This document shows positions 21,679 through 33,900 of a stretch of DNA of 64,000 nt, piece after piece. A program made the translations under genes and the position numbers. How positions within the stretch are numbered: the first letter of the stretch is position 1; the number at the start of each line of letters is the position of its first letter. A model generated the notes under the pieces. It did not search any database, was not told where the DNA came from, and worked only from the letters and a program-made list of their open reading frames with translations. Origin of the DNA: Chlorella sorokiniana (taxonomy: Eukaryota; Chlorophyta; Trebouxiophyceae; Chlorellales; Chlorellaceae). The stretch covers positions 2,542,001 to 2,606,000 of the forward strand of contig CP084620.1 in NCBI GenBank assembly GCA_025917655.1, read 5' to 3'.

Positions 21679-24499
21679 CTATCGCAGAGCGGGGATGGTC
21701 CCCTGTGTTGCAGCCATGGCCGCCTGCACCTCCCGCAGCAGCTTGGCGTTGAGCTTGCGCTCCGTCTCTGTCATGCAAACCACACCGCGGCGGGCCTGCA
21801 GCTGTGCGGGGTGCAGCGCGCAAGGTGAGTAAAGCACGTGCCTTCGGGCAGCCAAGGGGTCCACCAGCACAGGCGTGGGCGGTGGTGGGGCAGGGCAGTG
21901 GTCGGCCGCCTGGAAGCCTCAAGTATACTGCTGCCGAATGCCGCTCCCAGGCAACGTCTGGCACACACAAGCAGCCTGAAGAGCCGCACCTGGTTGTCAG
22001 CAATCTGCTCGTCCAGCTGCGCCTTGAAGGCCCGCATGTTGGCCAGCTCCGCCGCCTTGGCAGCAGCCTCGGTCTTCTTGCACACCTTTGTTGGGGGGTG
22101 GGGGTGGGGGTGCACCTCCATTGGGCCGCCATTCTGCGCTCTGCTGCTGGACGCAATCTGCCAGCGATCTGCGAGCATTCCTGCCCTGCCCTGCCCTGCC
22201 CTGCCCCGCACAACCCAGGGTCCCCAGCCTGCCCATGATGGCCGCAACTCAGGCCCCGCGTCCCCCTCTCCTCCCCTCCCCACCTCCAGGTCAGCCATCA
22301 GCCTGACCAGCTCCTCCCTCTTCCCCTCCAGCTCAGCAAGGCGCGCCGCCTCCTTCTCCCGCTGCTGCGCCGATGTCGGCGCGCAGGCGGGCAGCGGCGG
22401 AGGTGACGGCGGCCTTGCGGCGCGCCTCCTCCTGGGCCAGCGCCGCCTGCTTCTCCCTGAAAGACAGGCCGCGGGAGGAGTCGGTTGATGGGAGGCTGTG
22501 TATCTATCGTGAATTGATAGAGCGGTGCCCCTCGGAAGTTGGTTAGTTTAGTTATGAAATGAAGCTTTCTGTGAATCAACAACTCTCACTGGAACTGGCG
22601 CTCAATGACCTCCTCCGCCACCCAGCGCTTGAAGGGCGGCCGCTGCGCCGCATCCTGCGCCTGGCGGTTCTGCGGCAGCGCAGCAACAGGCACGCAGCGA
22701 GCTAGCTTGGCTACGTGGCTAGCCCAACTCCAACACAGTCCCTCAGTATGGCCGACCCCCCCACCACCAGCACGCAGGCAGCAGTTCCTTGAGCTGTCTT
22801 GTCGGCCAAGCGCTGCCCCCGACCTCCGCCGCCACCCAGTCCTGTGCCCCGTCTTAGTGCCAGGTGACCGGCAGCTTGGGCCCCACCTGCACCGCCCTCA
22901 CGCGCTCCAGCAGCTGCTGCCGCTCCCGCTCCTGCCTGTCCAGCTGCGCCGCCTGCTGCTGCATGTAGCGCACGTCCTCCTGCCGCTCCCTCTCTGCCTG
23001 CTCCTCCTTGATCTGCGGCGGCGGGTGGGGGGTGGGTAGAGGTGGAGTGTGTGTGTGTAAATGTGTGTGTGGGGGGGGTGGGGGGAAAGGGGGGGGAGAA
23101 GGGGGAAGGGTGTGGAGTGTGTACTAATGTGTGGGGGTGGGGGTGGGGGTGGGGGTGGGGGGTTGCAGGGCGAGCGGCTGCTTCCGACTGAGATGAGCCT
23201 CATCCTTCAAGCACAGCATGTGCTGTCATCGCGGGTGGCCCCTGCTCTGCCGGCCCCACCTTCTTGTTGACCTCGTTGCTGAGCAGGAAGGCCTTCAGGT
23301 CCTCCTTGGCCTTCGCCCGCTGCTCAGCCTCGGCCTGGGGGGAGGAGGAGAAATGGGGCGTGTAAGGATGGCGGGCCGAGCGCCGCAGGCATGCCGCAGT
23401 CGGCTCGGTCGACCGGTCGGTGCCTGGCTGCCAAGCATAGCTGCAGGCAGGCGGCAGACCCCATGCCGCCGCCCGCGCGCCTCCATCTGCTTCTTCAGAT
23501 CGAGAGCCACCCGCGCCGCCACCTCCTCCTCGCCCCTCCGCCGCAGCTCGGCCGCCGCTGCGCGCCGGTTGGCCTGCTCCTCCAGCTGTACCGCCCGATC
23601 GTCCCGCAGGCGCTGCACGTCCTGCTCGCGGCGGGCCCGCTTCTCGCTTTCCTCGCGCTCCCACTGCCGCACCTCGCGGGACACGCCCGCCAGCTCAGCC
23701 CGCTTCTCCTCGCGCTCGGCCACCCTGCAGGAGAGGGGCGGGTCCAGAAGCAGGTGGGCTGTGGTAAAAGTAACGGAAGAAGAGGCTGGTACCGCTGAGG
23801 CAGGGCAGTTCAACCGTGGGACAACATGTTGACTGGCCAAGCGGATGGGAATCGCATAGGTGCTGTGCCACCCCCAAAGGCGCCCTCACTTCCTCTGCTT
23901 CGCCTGCGCCACCTGGCCCGCCAGCAGCGTGCGCGTTTCGCGCTTCTGCGCGCGGGCCGCGGCCGCCGCCCGCCGCTCGTCCTCGCGCTCCATGAAGGCC
24001 ATGTAGGTGGCGATGCGTGCCCACTCGTCGTTGGAAAACAGGCTCCTCTTGGCGCCCAGGCGCTCAGAGCGGCCGCTGGTGCCGGTGCGGGAGGCGAGGC
24101 GGTTGCGGATTGCCTCCTCCAGGCAACTGATGTCCTGGTCCTGCAGGGGTGGGCTTGGGAGAAGGCTGAACAGCGACAGAGCCGACTCAGACCTCCACAG
24201 AGCACAGGTCAGAACCATGCGGCTGACGGGAGCTGTCGACGCCCCACAGCCACCAAAGGGCTGGCTGCGTCCGCACCTCGCCGCCGCAGCCTTCCCGGAT
24301 GAACCTCATCACCTCCTCGCTAATGATGCGGCGGCTGGTCTCGCTGGTGGCCTCCTGCAGGGGCCCGTTGCCCACAGGCGCAGATGAGCGACAGAGGCAG
24401 GCAGGCACACAGCCGCCAACACCCGGCGCCCGCCGCTCCCCGCTTCACCGGGAAATTGGCTTGGAGGCGCCGGATAACATTTTCCGTAGAGGTGTCCAT
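21679..24499 (-). CDS. Coiled-coil protein, function unknown
   Basis: From ATG 24499 (MDTSTENVIRRLQANFP) the exons read TSRRIISEEVMRFIREGC, LEEAIRNRLASRTGTSGR, SNDEWARIATYMAFMERED, then long Glu/Arg/Ala/Gln-rich helices: REVRQWEREESEKRARREQD, AEQRAKAKEDLKAFLLSNEV, EEQAERERQEDVRYMQQQAA, FKRWVAEEVIERQFQ, LAQEEARRKAAVTSAAARLR, EKEAARLAELEGKREELVRL. It ends METERKLNAKLLREVQ-type sequence with stop at 21679. The pattern of repeated charged helices is that of basal-body or flagella-associated coiled-coil proteins, but no family motif is decisive. One frame break lies near 22378. The introns carry G-rich and CTGCC repeats. Confidence 0.7.
22182..22206. repeat. Short CTGCC tandem repeat
   Basis: Five consecutive CTGCC copies lie in an intron of the coiled-coil gene. 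Confidence 0.7.
23041..23163. repeat. G-rich microsatellite with GGGGGT repeats
   Basis: An intron of the coiled-coil gene contains GT runs, poly-G tracts, and several GGGGGT copies ending at about 23160. On the plus strand it has well over four G-runs of three or more, the usual G-quadruplex pattern. The transcribed strand is the complementary one. Confidence 0.8.
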
Positions 24500-24984
24500 G
24501 GCGCCCAAACACCTGAGGGGGCGGGAAGAGTTGAGCACATGGCGCGGATGACCAGGTCAAGGAGGGGCTGTGACCTGCACGGTGGTATAGCTGGCCTGTG
24601 GGCCTCGTATCAATACGACTCACCTCCAGACGCCCTGCCCGAAAGCCTATGCCCCACAGGCAAGGTCTGCGACACAGTGGTTGGCTGGGAGTAGCGGACG
24701 GGGACGGCTGCAATTATCAGTATCAAAAAAGAGATCAATTACTCTATTTCATCACTTGACAGCCAATGCCTGCCCCTCGGCGCAAACCCTGCCAGCTGGA
24801 CTCATAGTTGGATGCCCCCCTCGAGCTTAGGCTGTCCTTACAGTATTCGCCTTTGATCTGATCGCTTGCTGGTGCAGCCTTGCAGCAAAGCAGCATTGCT
24901 GGAGCTCTTGTCTGCGCCTATCCTCTCGGTCCCCTCTCCTGCCCTCAGCGGCTGTCCCAAGCATTTTCAGGTCGTCTGCTGGGC
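24500..24984. other. Divergent promoter region
   Basis: This separates the coiled-coil gene (-) from the single-pass membrane protein gene (+). An A-rich patch around 24722-24750 is the only clear departure from GC-rich composition. No RNA gene or repeat seen. Confidence 0.4.
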
Positions 24985-27459
24985 ATGGTAGCATCGACCG
25001 TCCTGCTGAAGGTGCGCCTGCTGGCGTCCGTTGCCCGCAAGGAACGACAGCCCGCAGCTGCGCCTGGCTGTGCCAGCTGCCCTGGGCCTGGTGCTTTTCA
25101 CCGGCCCCAGAGCGTACCGCCAGTTGCGAATCGCCTGACGGCCACTGTCGGCCGGCCGCACCCTTGCTCCGCCGACGGCCTACCATCCGCCCTCCGGGCC
25201 GCCTGCTGAGGCTCGAGGTGTTCTCGCTGTGCAGGCTGGCGGCCGCCGCCTGCTCTCCGACTGCGATGTTCTGGGCAGCGTGGGCAAGGGCGGCAGCATT
25301 GCCATCCTCCTCCTCGTCGGCTTTGTGCTTGGCGGCGCCTGCTCTTGGCTGGTGTTCTGGTGGCGCCAACGCCGCGCCCTGCGCATCGAGGTGGGCCAGC
25401 CGCTGAGCTGCGCCGCCTGCTCTGAAAGCGCACATGTGCAGGATCTGCAACGGTTCCTGCTTGTTGTTTTACAGCTCGAGTACCGCGGTCGTTACGGCGA
25501 CGCCGTGAAGCACGGCATGCCAGACGTGTCGGCCATGGTCAAGGTGGGGGCCGACAGCTGCCACGCCATGACCCCCCACTTGCTCCGACACCATTCGCCG
25601 CTGTGGCTGCAGCAAGCACCCGCCGCACCGTCCTGCTCAGCGGTCTCTCGCACACTCTTGTGACGGAGCGCCCACCCCCCGCAGGCGGCACACACGCCCA
25701 CCATCGCCCGCGCGCGCGGCCAGCGGGCTGCTGCCCCTCGGCTCCCAGCTGCCCAAGACGGCCAGCTCGATGGCCGAGGGCCCGCTGGGCATGGGGGTGG
25801 CAGGATCCTTCAAGCACGACCCGCTGGGCCAGGGGGCGGCGGCCAAGGCCCGGGCGCACACCAACCCCGTGGCAGGCATGGCGCGGAGCCACAGCGGCAA
25901 CCCGTTCGCCGGCGAGGTGCGGCCTGGGGCCAGCAGCGCATCGCCCCAGTGCATCTGCTGCGGAGCGTGGCGGCAAAAAGGCGGGCGGGGGCCCCACCCC
26001 CATGCCGGTCAGCGCTGCTCCTCTGCCGCTGGTCCAGCCACTCTTTGCGGGATGCTCCCCCTCCCTCGCAGGTGCCCTCCTTCAACGTGCGCAACAACGA
26101 CATCTGCTCCCTCAACAACACCCCTTCCCCCGGCCGCGACGGCCAGCCTGGCGTGGGCGGTGGCGCAGACGCCGACCAGGGTGATTGGGCGGTGGTGTGA
26201 CTTGGGGTGTGTGTGTGTGTGTGTCCCGGGAAACATGATGGTGTGGGGTTGTGTGTGTTGAAGGGGCGTATGTAATGAGATGAGGGCAAGAGCGCGGCTG
26301 GCACCGGCGAGGGCCATACGAGGGAGACAGTTGCCCGCCGGCTGGCATCCTGCCTGCCCTCGTGACCCCTCGCCTTCCCTCCAGCAGGCCTGATTAGTAC
26401 TGACGTGTACCGCCCAGCCGCCGACCCCGACTCGCCTCGCATCACCAAGCCTGGGGCGGCAGCACCCTCGGCAGGACCGTCGGCCGGCGCGGCCATGGCC
26501 TGGCCGGGCATGCAGCCGCAGCTGGCCAGCGCCGCCGCTTCAGCGGAGCAGGGGAGGCTGTGGACCCGCGCAGCGCCTCGGTGGTGGTGAAGCCCACAAC
26601 GGGCGGCGCCGCGGCTGCGGCTGGCGGCGGCGGCGGCGGCGTGCCCGGCGGCGGCGACTACCTGGCTGCGCTGCACAGCACGGCCAGCAACCCTTTTGAG
26701 ACGCCCGCGCTGCAGCAGGAGGCGCTTGCCGGGCTTGCGGCTGGGGACAAGGCGGCGCAGAAGCAGGAGCTGCTGCAGCAGGTGGGTGGCCCCTCGCCGG
26801 GGCTCAGCGCTGGACCTGGGCGGCTCATGCCGCACATGTGCGTGCAAGGCCGCCAAGCCCGCCCGCCCTGGTCGTGTCATGAACGCGCTTGGCCCTGGCC
26901 TGCACAAGGTTTCCCTGCATGCGTCGTGCCTTTGTCACTTCCTTCGCACCCCACACACCCACACACGCACCGAACCACACACTCACGCAACCGACTTGCA
27001 CACACAGACACACGCACATACACACACACACCACCGCCATTACCACCACCCCCGCTGCATCAGGTCCAGGGCGAGGAGTACGGCGATGATGACCTGGACG
27101 CCGAGTGGGCCGCCCTGCTGGCGGACCTGGACGCCGCCTGCAGGCCAGCCGCTGCCTGCTCGCCCCGCCTCCGCTCCCACCAGCCTGCGCCCAAACGCCC
27201 CGGGCCTGCTCAGCCGGCCTACGCAGCTTGTCCTGCCCCGCACGGCTGCCGGCCCGTGCGCTGTGCCACCTGGCGCCCTTCCCTTCCTGCCGTGCAGGCT
27301 GCGGGACACCCCCTCCTGAGCACTCGTGAGCGCGCGGTGGCCATCCGCTCCCTCATCGTGGCCACAGCCAGCCAGAGCGCTGACGCGGCCCTGGCCAAGG
27401 CGCTGCACGATGTCACCGCCTTCCGTCGCGCGCAGTCCTTCCGTGCGGCGGCCGCGTGA
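24985..27459 (+). CDS. Predicted single-pass membrane protein, function unknown
   Basis: A possible start at 24985 (MVASTVLLK) is followed by a short Cys/Pro-rich region. An exon from about 25210 then carries a clear membrane span, GGSIAILLLVGFVLGGACSW, followed by the basic stop-transfer FWWRQRRALRIEV. Later exons read LEYRGRYGDAVKHGMPDVSA, SFKHDPLGQGAAAKARAHTN, MARSHSGNPFAGE, VPSFNVRNNDICSLNNTPSP, GLISTDVYRPAADPDSPRIT, SNPFETPALQQEALAG, and an acidic EYGDDDLDAEWAALLADLDA. The C-terminal exon reads RERAVAIRSLIVATASQS and stops at 27459. The two NPF tripeptides (SGNPFAG, SNPFETP) resemble EH-domain ligands used in endocytosis; this is inference only. The Gly-rich tract near 26620 and the start are uncertain. 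Confidence 0.6.
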
Positions 27460-27718
27460 CGCCGGCGACCATGGATGGGGCAGCACTGCCGGCCGGCAGC
27501 CGGCCCTGCCTCAGCCCCATGCCGCACTGCACTGCTCTTCCGCCTCCCGTGACTCAACTCCGCGGATTCATACGTTACCTCGCTTCCCTGCCCTCCCCTG
27601 CTGCCTCTCTTGCTGAGCCCCGGCATGGCTGCCACGTTTCCTTCCACACTGTGCCCTTTGGAGCACTGGCTGGCGTCACATCGCCGGCTCTTGTCACTTG
27701 TGCTGCAGCTGTTTGAAA

Positions 27719-30700
27719 CTATTTGTGAGCGAGTCTTCGGCCAGTCCCCGTCACGGCGACCAGGCCCGCCGCCGCCAGCAGCGGCAGCAGCAGGCTGCCC
27801 AGCAGCAGCAGCACGAGCGGCTCGACCCGCCGCCACGCGCGCCGCAGGGCCGCCTGCGCCGCCGTCTCCCCCCGGCACACGCCGTCGTTCAGCACGAGGG
27901 CTGCGCTGTCGCAGGGGGCCATCGCCGCCAGGGCCGCTGCCGCCGTGGAGTTGAGGAACTTGCGAGCTAGGAGGCGGCAGCGGGGTCCCAGCGGCTGGTA
28001 CCGCTGCCGGTACCGCGCTGCCTGCGACTGCAGCTGCCGGCAGAAGCCGCCCAGCTCGGCTGCCAACGCATCTGGCGCCCCTCCAGCTTCCAATCGAGGA
28101 GCGCGGCTGCCGGGCGAAGCCGTCGCGCGCAGCGGCTGCAGCCCGCGCCGCATGCCCACACCCGGGAGCTCTGTGTGCCGCAGGCGGTGCAGCAGCCGCT
28201 CCGTGACCTCGCCTGCAGCAGGTGCAGAGGGGGAGGCTGTGTGCGGGCCGGCGCCGACGGGCAGGCTGGCCAGGCATGGACAACTGTGGGCGGCATGCCG
28301 TCGGCCCCTGCTGGCCAGCCTGTGCGGGCTGCAGAGCCAGGCAGCGCGGCGGCCCTGCTGCTTGCCTGGGCGGTACTGCCAAGGATGCGGGGACAGGTGG
28401 TCCACGCGCGACCAGTCTGTGTCTGCAGCAGGAGAGGGAGGGGCATGAGCGGAGCGGCACCGCGCTGCCACAAGGCCGGAACATCAACGAGAGCACCCAG
28501 GCGGCGGCGCACCCATGAGCCAGCCCTGGCAGTCGGTCTCGTTGTCCCGCCCGTGTACCGCCAGCAGGGTGGGGATGTAGTGCTCGTCTGTGGGGAGCGA
28601 GGAGGGGGGCGTGCTGTGCTGGGGTGGCGCTGTGCCGCCACGCCGGCACCGCTTCTGCCGCCGCACCTGCGCCAGTGGCCATGTGGCGATGCCTTCGCCC
28701 CCTCTCCCAAGCACAAGCACATGCCCGCGCGCACGCACCGCTGTAGCATTCGCGCTCCTTGCCGCGCTCCGGCTCGAACATGGTGCGGCAGTGGGCGCGG
28801 AAGGGCGCGTCCACCGCCGCATCCGCCAGCACCAGGTCGGCGTGGGGCCGGGTCAGCGCAAACCACTGCGGGCGAGCGGGTTATGGGGGCACAATGCACA
28901 GCATGTGAGCACTGCGTGCGCTGGGTGCTGCATATGCCCATGATGGCAGTGTGTTTGCGGGTCAGCGGCAGAGCGGGCTGCCTAGGACGGCGGCTGGAGA
29001 GGCCGGCAAGTGGCTGCGCTGGCCGCTGTGGTTGCCAGCAGCGCGCCATTGGGATTGTCAAGAGCCGGCTTGCCCCGCCCGTGCCCCTCCGACACTCACC
29101 TGCCAACTCTTGCGCCAGTGGTGCGCCTGCAGCACGTCGCTGGCCATGCGGTCGACCCAGCGGTGGTCAAACAGGCGCCAGCCGGCGGTGGTGTTGCATG
29201 CGTTGATGCGGGACAGGCGCTCGCCAATCAGCTGCGTGGTGGGTGTGACAGGTGTGGGGTTTGGATGGGTGGGTGGTTGGGGGTGGGGGTGGGGGTGGGG
29301 GAGTTCAGCAGGCAGACGCGATCCAGGGGAGGCGGGCTGTGACAGCCCGCTCCGAAATATGGCACCTGGACTGTACCAAACACCTCACATTCCCCCCTCC
29401 AGCACAACTCCTGTCTGCCGCCACCCACCTGTGCATAGACCAGCTGCGGCCCGTACAGCGGAAGGTCACTCTCGCTGAGCAGCACAAACTTGGCGGCGCG
29501 CGGGTTGCGGCGCGCGGCACGCAGCAGCGCCCGCGCCGCATCCACCAGCGAGTGCTGTCCCCACTCGGTGGCCACGCGCTCGCTGCCGGGCAGCTCCCGC
29601 CCCTGGAATAGGCTGCCGGGCGGGTACCCTGCGCAAGGGTGGGGCAAAGCGCCGGCAGCAGGTGACTGAGCCTCGATGCTCAGAAGGCAGGGGGAGCAAC
29701 AGCGTCGCTTGCGCTCAACTTTTAGTGGCGCCCAGGCGACCTGCCACTGCGCGCAACCCGAGCAGCCCCCCTTCCCTCCGTTTCCCAGCTTGCCTTCAAA
29801 GCTGGGGTGGGGGTGGACGTAAACATCGAACAGCTGCTGCTGCCCCAGGACGCCCGCAGCGCTGCCCGCCGCAGCACCGCCCGAGGCGGCGGCGACAGCC
29901 TCCGCCTGCGTGCCCTCTGCCCTGCGCTTCCGCTGCAGCAGCCGCCTGCGTTGGTCGGCGGCGGTGTCCGAGCTGTTCCCCAGCGCTGCTCCTGCTGCAT
30001 CGGCTGGCGCGCCGCTGCCCGGTGCAGCGCTGCCGCAGGCTTGCAGAACCTCCAACAGCTGCTGGGGCAGTTCGCTGCCGCCATCTGGGCTCCTGCTGCC
30101 GCACAGGGCTGCGTGCAGGGCGTCCGTCGGCAGCAGGCCTGCCGCCGACTGGAACCAGAGCCGCCACAGGGTCTCATGATGGATGGGGCCCTTCACCAAA
30201 AACAGGAGGGCCACCTGCAGGCATGGGCGGGGCAGTCGGCATCGGCTGGCGGCCGCTGATGTCGGCAAACAAGAAAGCTTGGATGGGCGGATGCAGCGAG
30301 ACGACAGCACCCGGCCAGGGCAGGCCGGCCGGCAGCGGCTGGCAGATGCTCGCTTGGGCAGGCTGAAAGGGCTCGTGCTGCACAGCGGCGAGGCGACAGC
30401 AAGGCAACACCGGGCCTGCTGACCTGCGGGAGCTGCAGCGCCTCGCCGCACCGCTCAGCGTCTGCAAACTCGGTCGATGGACCAGCGCCCAGCGCCGACT
30501 GCGGCGCCTCGCCACCGTGCCCAGCGCCGGCGAGCAGCTGCTGCGCAAGCACGTGGTTCCTGTGCTTGCGCTGGAGGATGTCGCCGGCCGTCAGCAGAGT
30601 CAGGGCTGCCAGCCAGGCGGCATGCGCGAGCAGCATGGTCCGCCGCCGATGGCTGGCTGGACGTCTGGCGGCGGCAGCGGCAGGTTCGCCACCAGCGCTG

Positions 30701-30798
30701 CCATCGCCATTTGTGACGGCATCTTCGCGCTTGGCAGATGCGCCAATACCACGCCTGGGCCGCAGAAGCCGCAGCATCGATGCAGCTAGCCGGAACAA
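27719..30798 (-). CDS. GT14 glycosyltransferase (core-2/I-branching family)
   Basis: This family contains Golgi type II enzymes adding GlcNAc or similar sugars. From ATG 30798 a basic cytoplasmic tail leads to a membrane anchor (MLLAHAAWLAALTLLTAGDI). Catalytic blocks then follow in family order: ALLFLVKGPIHHETLWRLWF, QQLFDVYVHPHPSFEG, ERVATEWGQHSLVDAARALL, AKFVLLSESDLPLYGPQLVY, SRINACNTTAGWRLFDHRW, WRKSWQWFALTRPHADLV, CRTMFEPERGKERECYS, DEHYIPTLLAVHG and WSRVDHLSPHPWQY. The S-SD-PL and DEHY motifs are typical of the Branch domain. Unusually, the C-terminus carries a second hydrophobic span (VEPLVLLLLGSLLLPLLAAA) before the stop at 27719. Translation could instead start at 30636, directly before the anchor. 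Polyglycan role unknown. Confidence 0.85.
29277..29302. repeat. GGGGGT repeat in a GT14 intron
   Basis: GGGTGGGGGT repeats, about four copies, give a canonical G-quadruplex pattern on the plus strand, in the intron just downstream (gene sense) of the LVYAQ exon. Confidence 0.75.
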
Positions 30799-30999
30799 AC
30801 TCGCTTACGAGCACATCACCGCTGGCGACCCTTACATCAGAAGCACACCGCTAAAGGCGTGCACATAGGAGCAGTCCGGCGCCAGCGCTTTGATTCCATT
30901 CTGGGCATCACTGTGACCGCCGCTGCCTGCTGCGCTGTGCCGTCTTGACCCTTGCGGGCACCCGGCCAGGCAGCAGTCTATGTCTACTGAAAAATCTGT

Positions 31000-33900
31000 T
31001 TACACGGTGTGTATGCGCCCATAAGGAAGAGCCCGTGCAATAAGGAAAGCGCTACATTGAGACTGCGGCTGTGCTGGCGTGACAGCAAAATGGGGAGAGC
31101 AAGGCCATGACAGCAATGATAGCTTACTAGTAAATTTGCCGAGATGCAGAATGTCAGTGTACCAGAAATACAACAATTCAACAATTTCAACATCAAGACA
31201 GCGCCTCCACTGATTTGCCGCCGCCGCAGCAGCGGGCGCAGGCGTCTGCTTGCCGCCGCCGCAGCATCCGCCGCCGCCTGCGGCCGGGCCGGCGCCGCCG
31301 CCGTGCCCCGCGCTGGCGCAGCCCGCGCAGCCTGCCAGGTGGCTTGCGTTGTCAGGGCTGCAGCAGCAGCACTTGCCGCTGCCGCCGCCGCAGGTGCCTT
31401 GGGGCCGGTCGCAGCCGTCGTCGCCGCCCTCCTCGTCGCTGTCGCTGGAGCAGCACGCGCACCTGTAAGGGCGTTGAGGGGAGCGGTACAGCGATGATTC
31501 GACTCCTCGATTCGACTTCAGCACTGACGGTGCTCGCACAGTGCAGGCATGCAGCGACGGAGGAGGATGACACCCAAGGGTGCCTGCTGCGCATTGTGAA
31601 ACAACCGCACAAGGCGGCCCCACCTCACCTGTCCAGCAGGGCGCAGGGGCAGCCCGGGGCACACAAGCAGCCCGGGTTCTTGCGCGGCGTGCCGGGCTGC
31701 ATCTCGGGAGCAGCGGGCGCAGCCTCAGCACTGCCTGCGGGCGCCTGGGCAGCGCAGCAGGCGGCAGCAGCGCCGCCGCTCGCTGGCTTGGACCGCTGCA
31801 GCTGGAGGCGCGAGATGGCCGGCGGGGCCGGCGCCGCTGTCTGCACAGGCATCTTAACGGCCAGCTGCTGCTGCCGCTGCTGCTTCTCCAGCAGCCGCCC
31901 GGCCTCAGCCTCCAGGGACGCGGCGGCGGCGGCCCCGCCCTCGCCGCCGCGGGCGGCAGCCGCCGCCGCGTAAAAGGCGGCGGGGGACTGCCCATCCGCG
32001 GTGCAGGCGGCGGTCCAGGCGGCGGCCCCGGGGGCGCAGCGCGCCAGCAGCAGCAGGGCCGTGTGACGCGCCGCCGCTGCATCCGGCAGCAGGGCCGCCA
32101 GGTGCAAGGGGTGATGCCGGCGGGGCCGGCGAGGTCGCAGCGCCAGCCGCCGCCCGCCTCCTCGCCCCAGCCCAGCGCTGTGCGCAGCGTGGCCCCGCAC
32201 CCAGACTGCACAGCTCGGTGCAGGAGGGATAGGCCGTCGCGGCAAGCCAGCTGCGCAGGAGGGAAAAGGGGGGAACCGAGATGACGGTCAGGAGCTTGGG
32301 CGAGAGACGTGGAGATGGGACAGCACTTGGGGCAGAGGCGTAAGAGCAGTGGCGGTGAGCCTGCGGCCCAAGCCAGCCCGCAGCGAGTCTGCAAGAAAGC
32401 AGACGTCAGGAGGCATCGGCGCCCCCACACACCTCTGCTGCGCGCTGCATGGCGGCGGCCGCCGTGGCCTGCGCGGTGAGGTGCAGCTGCGACAGGCTGT
32501 CCAGGGAGGCCAGGGCGGCCGGGGGGCCGTCGTGCGGCGCAGACGGCCGCAGCGCGCTCTGAAGCACACGGGCCGCCGCCGCCGCGCTGCTCCCCCTGAG
32601 CCTGGAGCACCGACAGGAGCAAGTCGGCGGTGGCGGGTAGGCCGCTGCCCACAGCCCAGTAGAGCAGCCTGCAAGCAGAGGGGTCGGGAGAGGAATGGGC
32701 ACGGCGCAGACAGACAAAAACAACGCTGCGCTGCAGGAAGCAGGCACGCTTGGTTCAGGGGAACACAGCAGCTTGTGACCCGGTGTGCGCGAGTACTGCA
32801 CAGCTGGCAGGCGGCTGCATCGGTGCAACGGAAGCTACCTGGCAGCCACGGCCTCCACGATCTGGTACTGCATCTTCTCGGGCGCCCCAGCCACTCATGC
32901 ACCACGCCCAGCTGCACAGCTCATCCAGCGGGAGGCATGCCAGCAGTCAGCAGCTGGTTGCGGCAGCGCTCCGACAGCAGCACAAGAGTCCGCAGCAGCG
33001 CGCCGACGGCAGCACAGCGTCCGCAGCAGCGCGTCGCGACGGCGGCGCCTCTGTGTGGCAACAAGCGGGAGCCAAGCCGGCCAGGGGCTCGGCTCCTTAG
33101 CACAAGCGCCAGCTGGCAGCAGCCCACCTCGTCCACCAGCCGCTGCGGCAGCGCGCCGCCGCCCCGCTGCGCCACCCGCATCAGCTCTCCGTGCACGGCG
33201 GGGGGGAACGACGAGGACGCGGGCGCCTGCGCAGGGAGGGGGGGGGGGGTTGTTGAACAAAGGGGCGAGGCGGTGGGCTTTGGCAGAGCGCGAGTGGCTC
33301 AAGGGCGGCGGGGTTCGAAAGAAAGGGCAAGGCGATGGGCTTTGGCGGCAGCGCGAGTGGCTCGAGGGCGGCAGGGCGGCGCTCCAGCACGGGACCCAAG
33401 GCGAAAGAGAGCCTCGGGGGCAACGCAGCGTGCAGGCGACGGCAGCGGCCAGCCGTCAGCGGGGTGCGCGCGCTTGCCTTGGGGCGCGGTGAAGGCCCTG
33501 CGCTGCACATCCAGGTGCAGCAGCCCGGGCAGCAGCGCCTCCTGCTGCTCCTGCTGCTGCCGCGCGTCGGGCAGGCGCAGCCTCACGCCCTGCAGCGCCG
33601 GGCGCCCCCGCCACCACGCGGCGGCTGGGGGCCTTGGGGCCGGCCTTGGCGCAGGTCTCGCCGCCGCAGCGGCAGTCAGCGCGGTGGCCTGACGCATGCT
33701 CCTGCTGGCCTTTGCAGCAGCGGCCTGCTTGCTGCAGGGCTGCCTGTTCTTCGGAGGGCTGCTCTGCCGCTGGCGCGGGCTCTGCCGCCTGGCAGCAGCT
33801 GGGCGGCCGGGCCGCCGGGTCGGGCCGCGCCCCGTTGGCAGCAGCCCCGCCAGCTGCAGCTTGCCCACGCAGCAGCCGCAGCAGCGCTGCTCGAGCGCGC

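Noticed and set aside
27219-28832. A 537-codon minus-strand open frame.
   Set aside because: It overlaps the GT14 gene mostly in a different frame and lacks the GT14 motifs except where frames coincide. The conserved exons are elsewhere.
31000-31200. The hydrophobic tail after the Cys-rich region of the CRR1-like protein as a membrane anchor.
   Set aside because: It is probably read-through past the true stop: composition turns AT-rich and UTR-like, and a transcription factor is not expected to have one.
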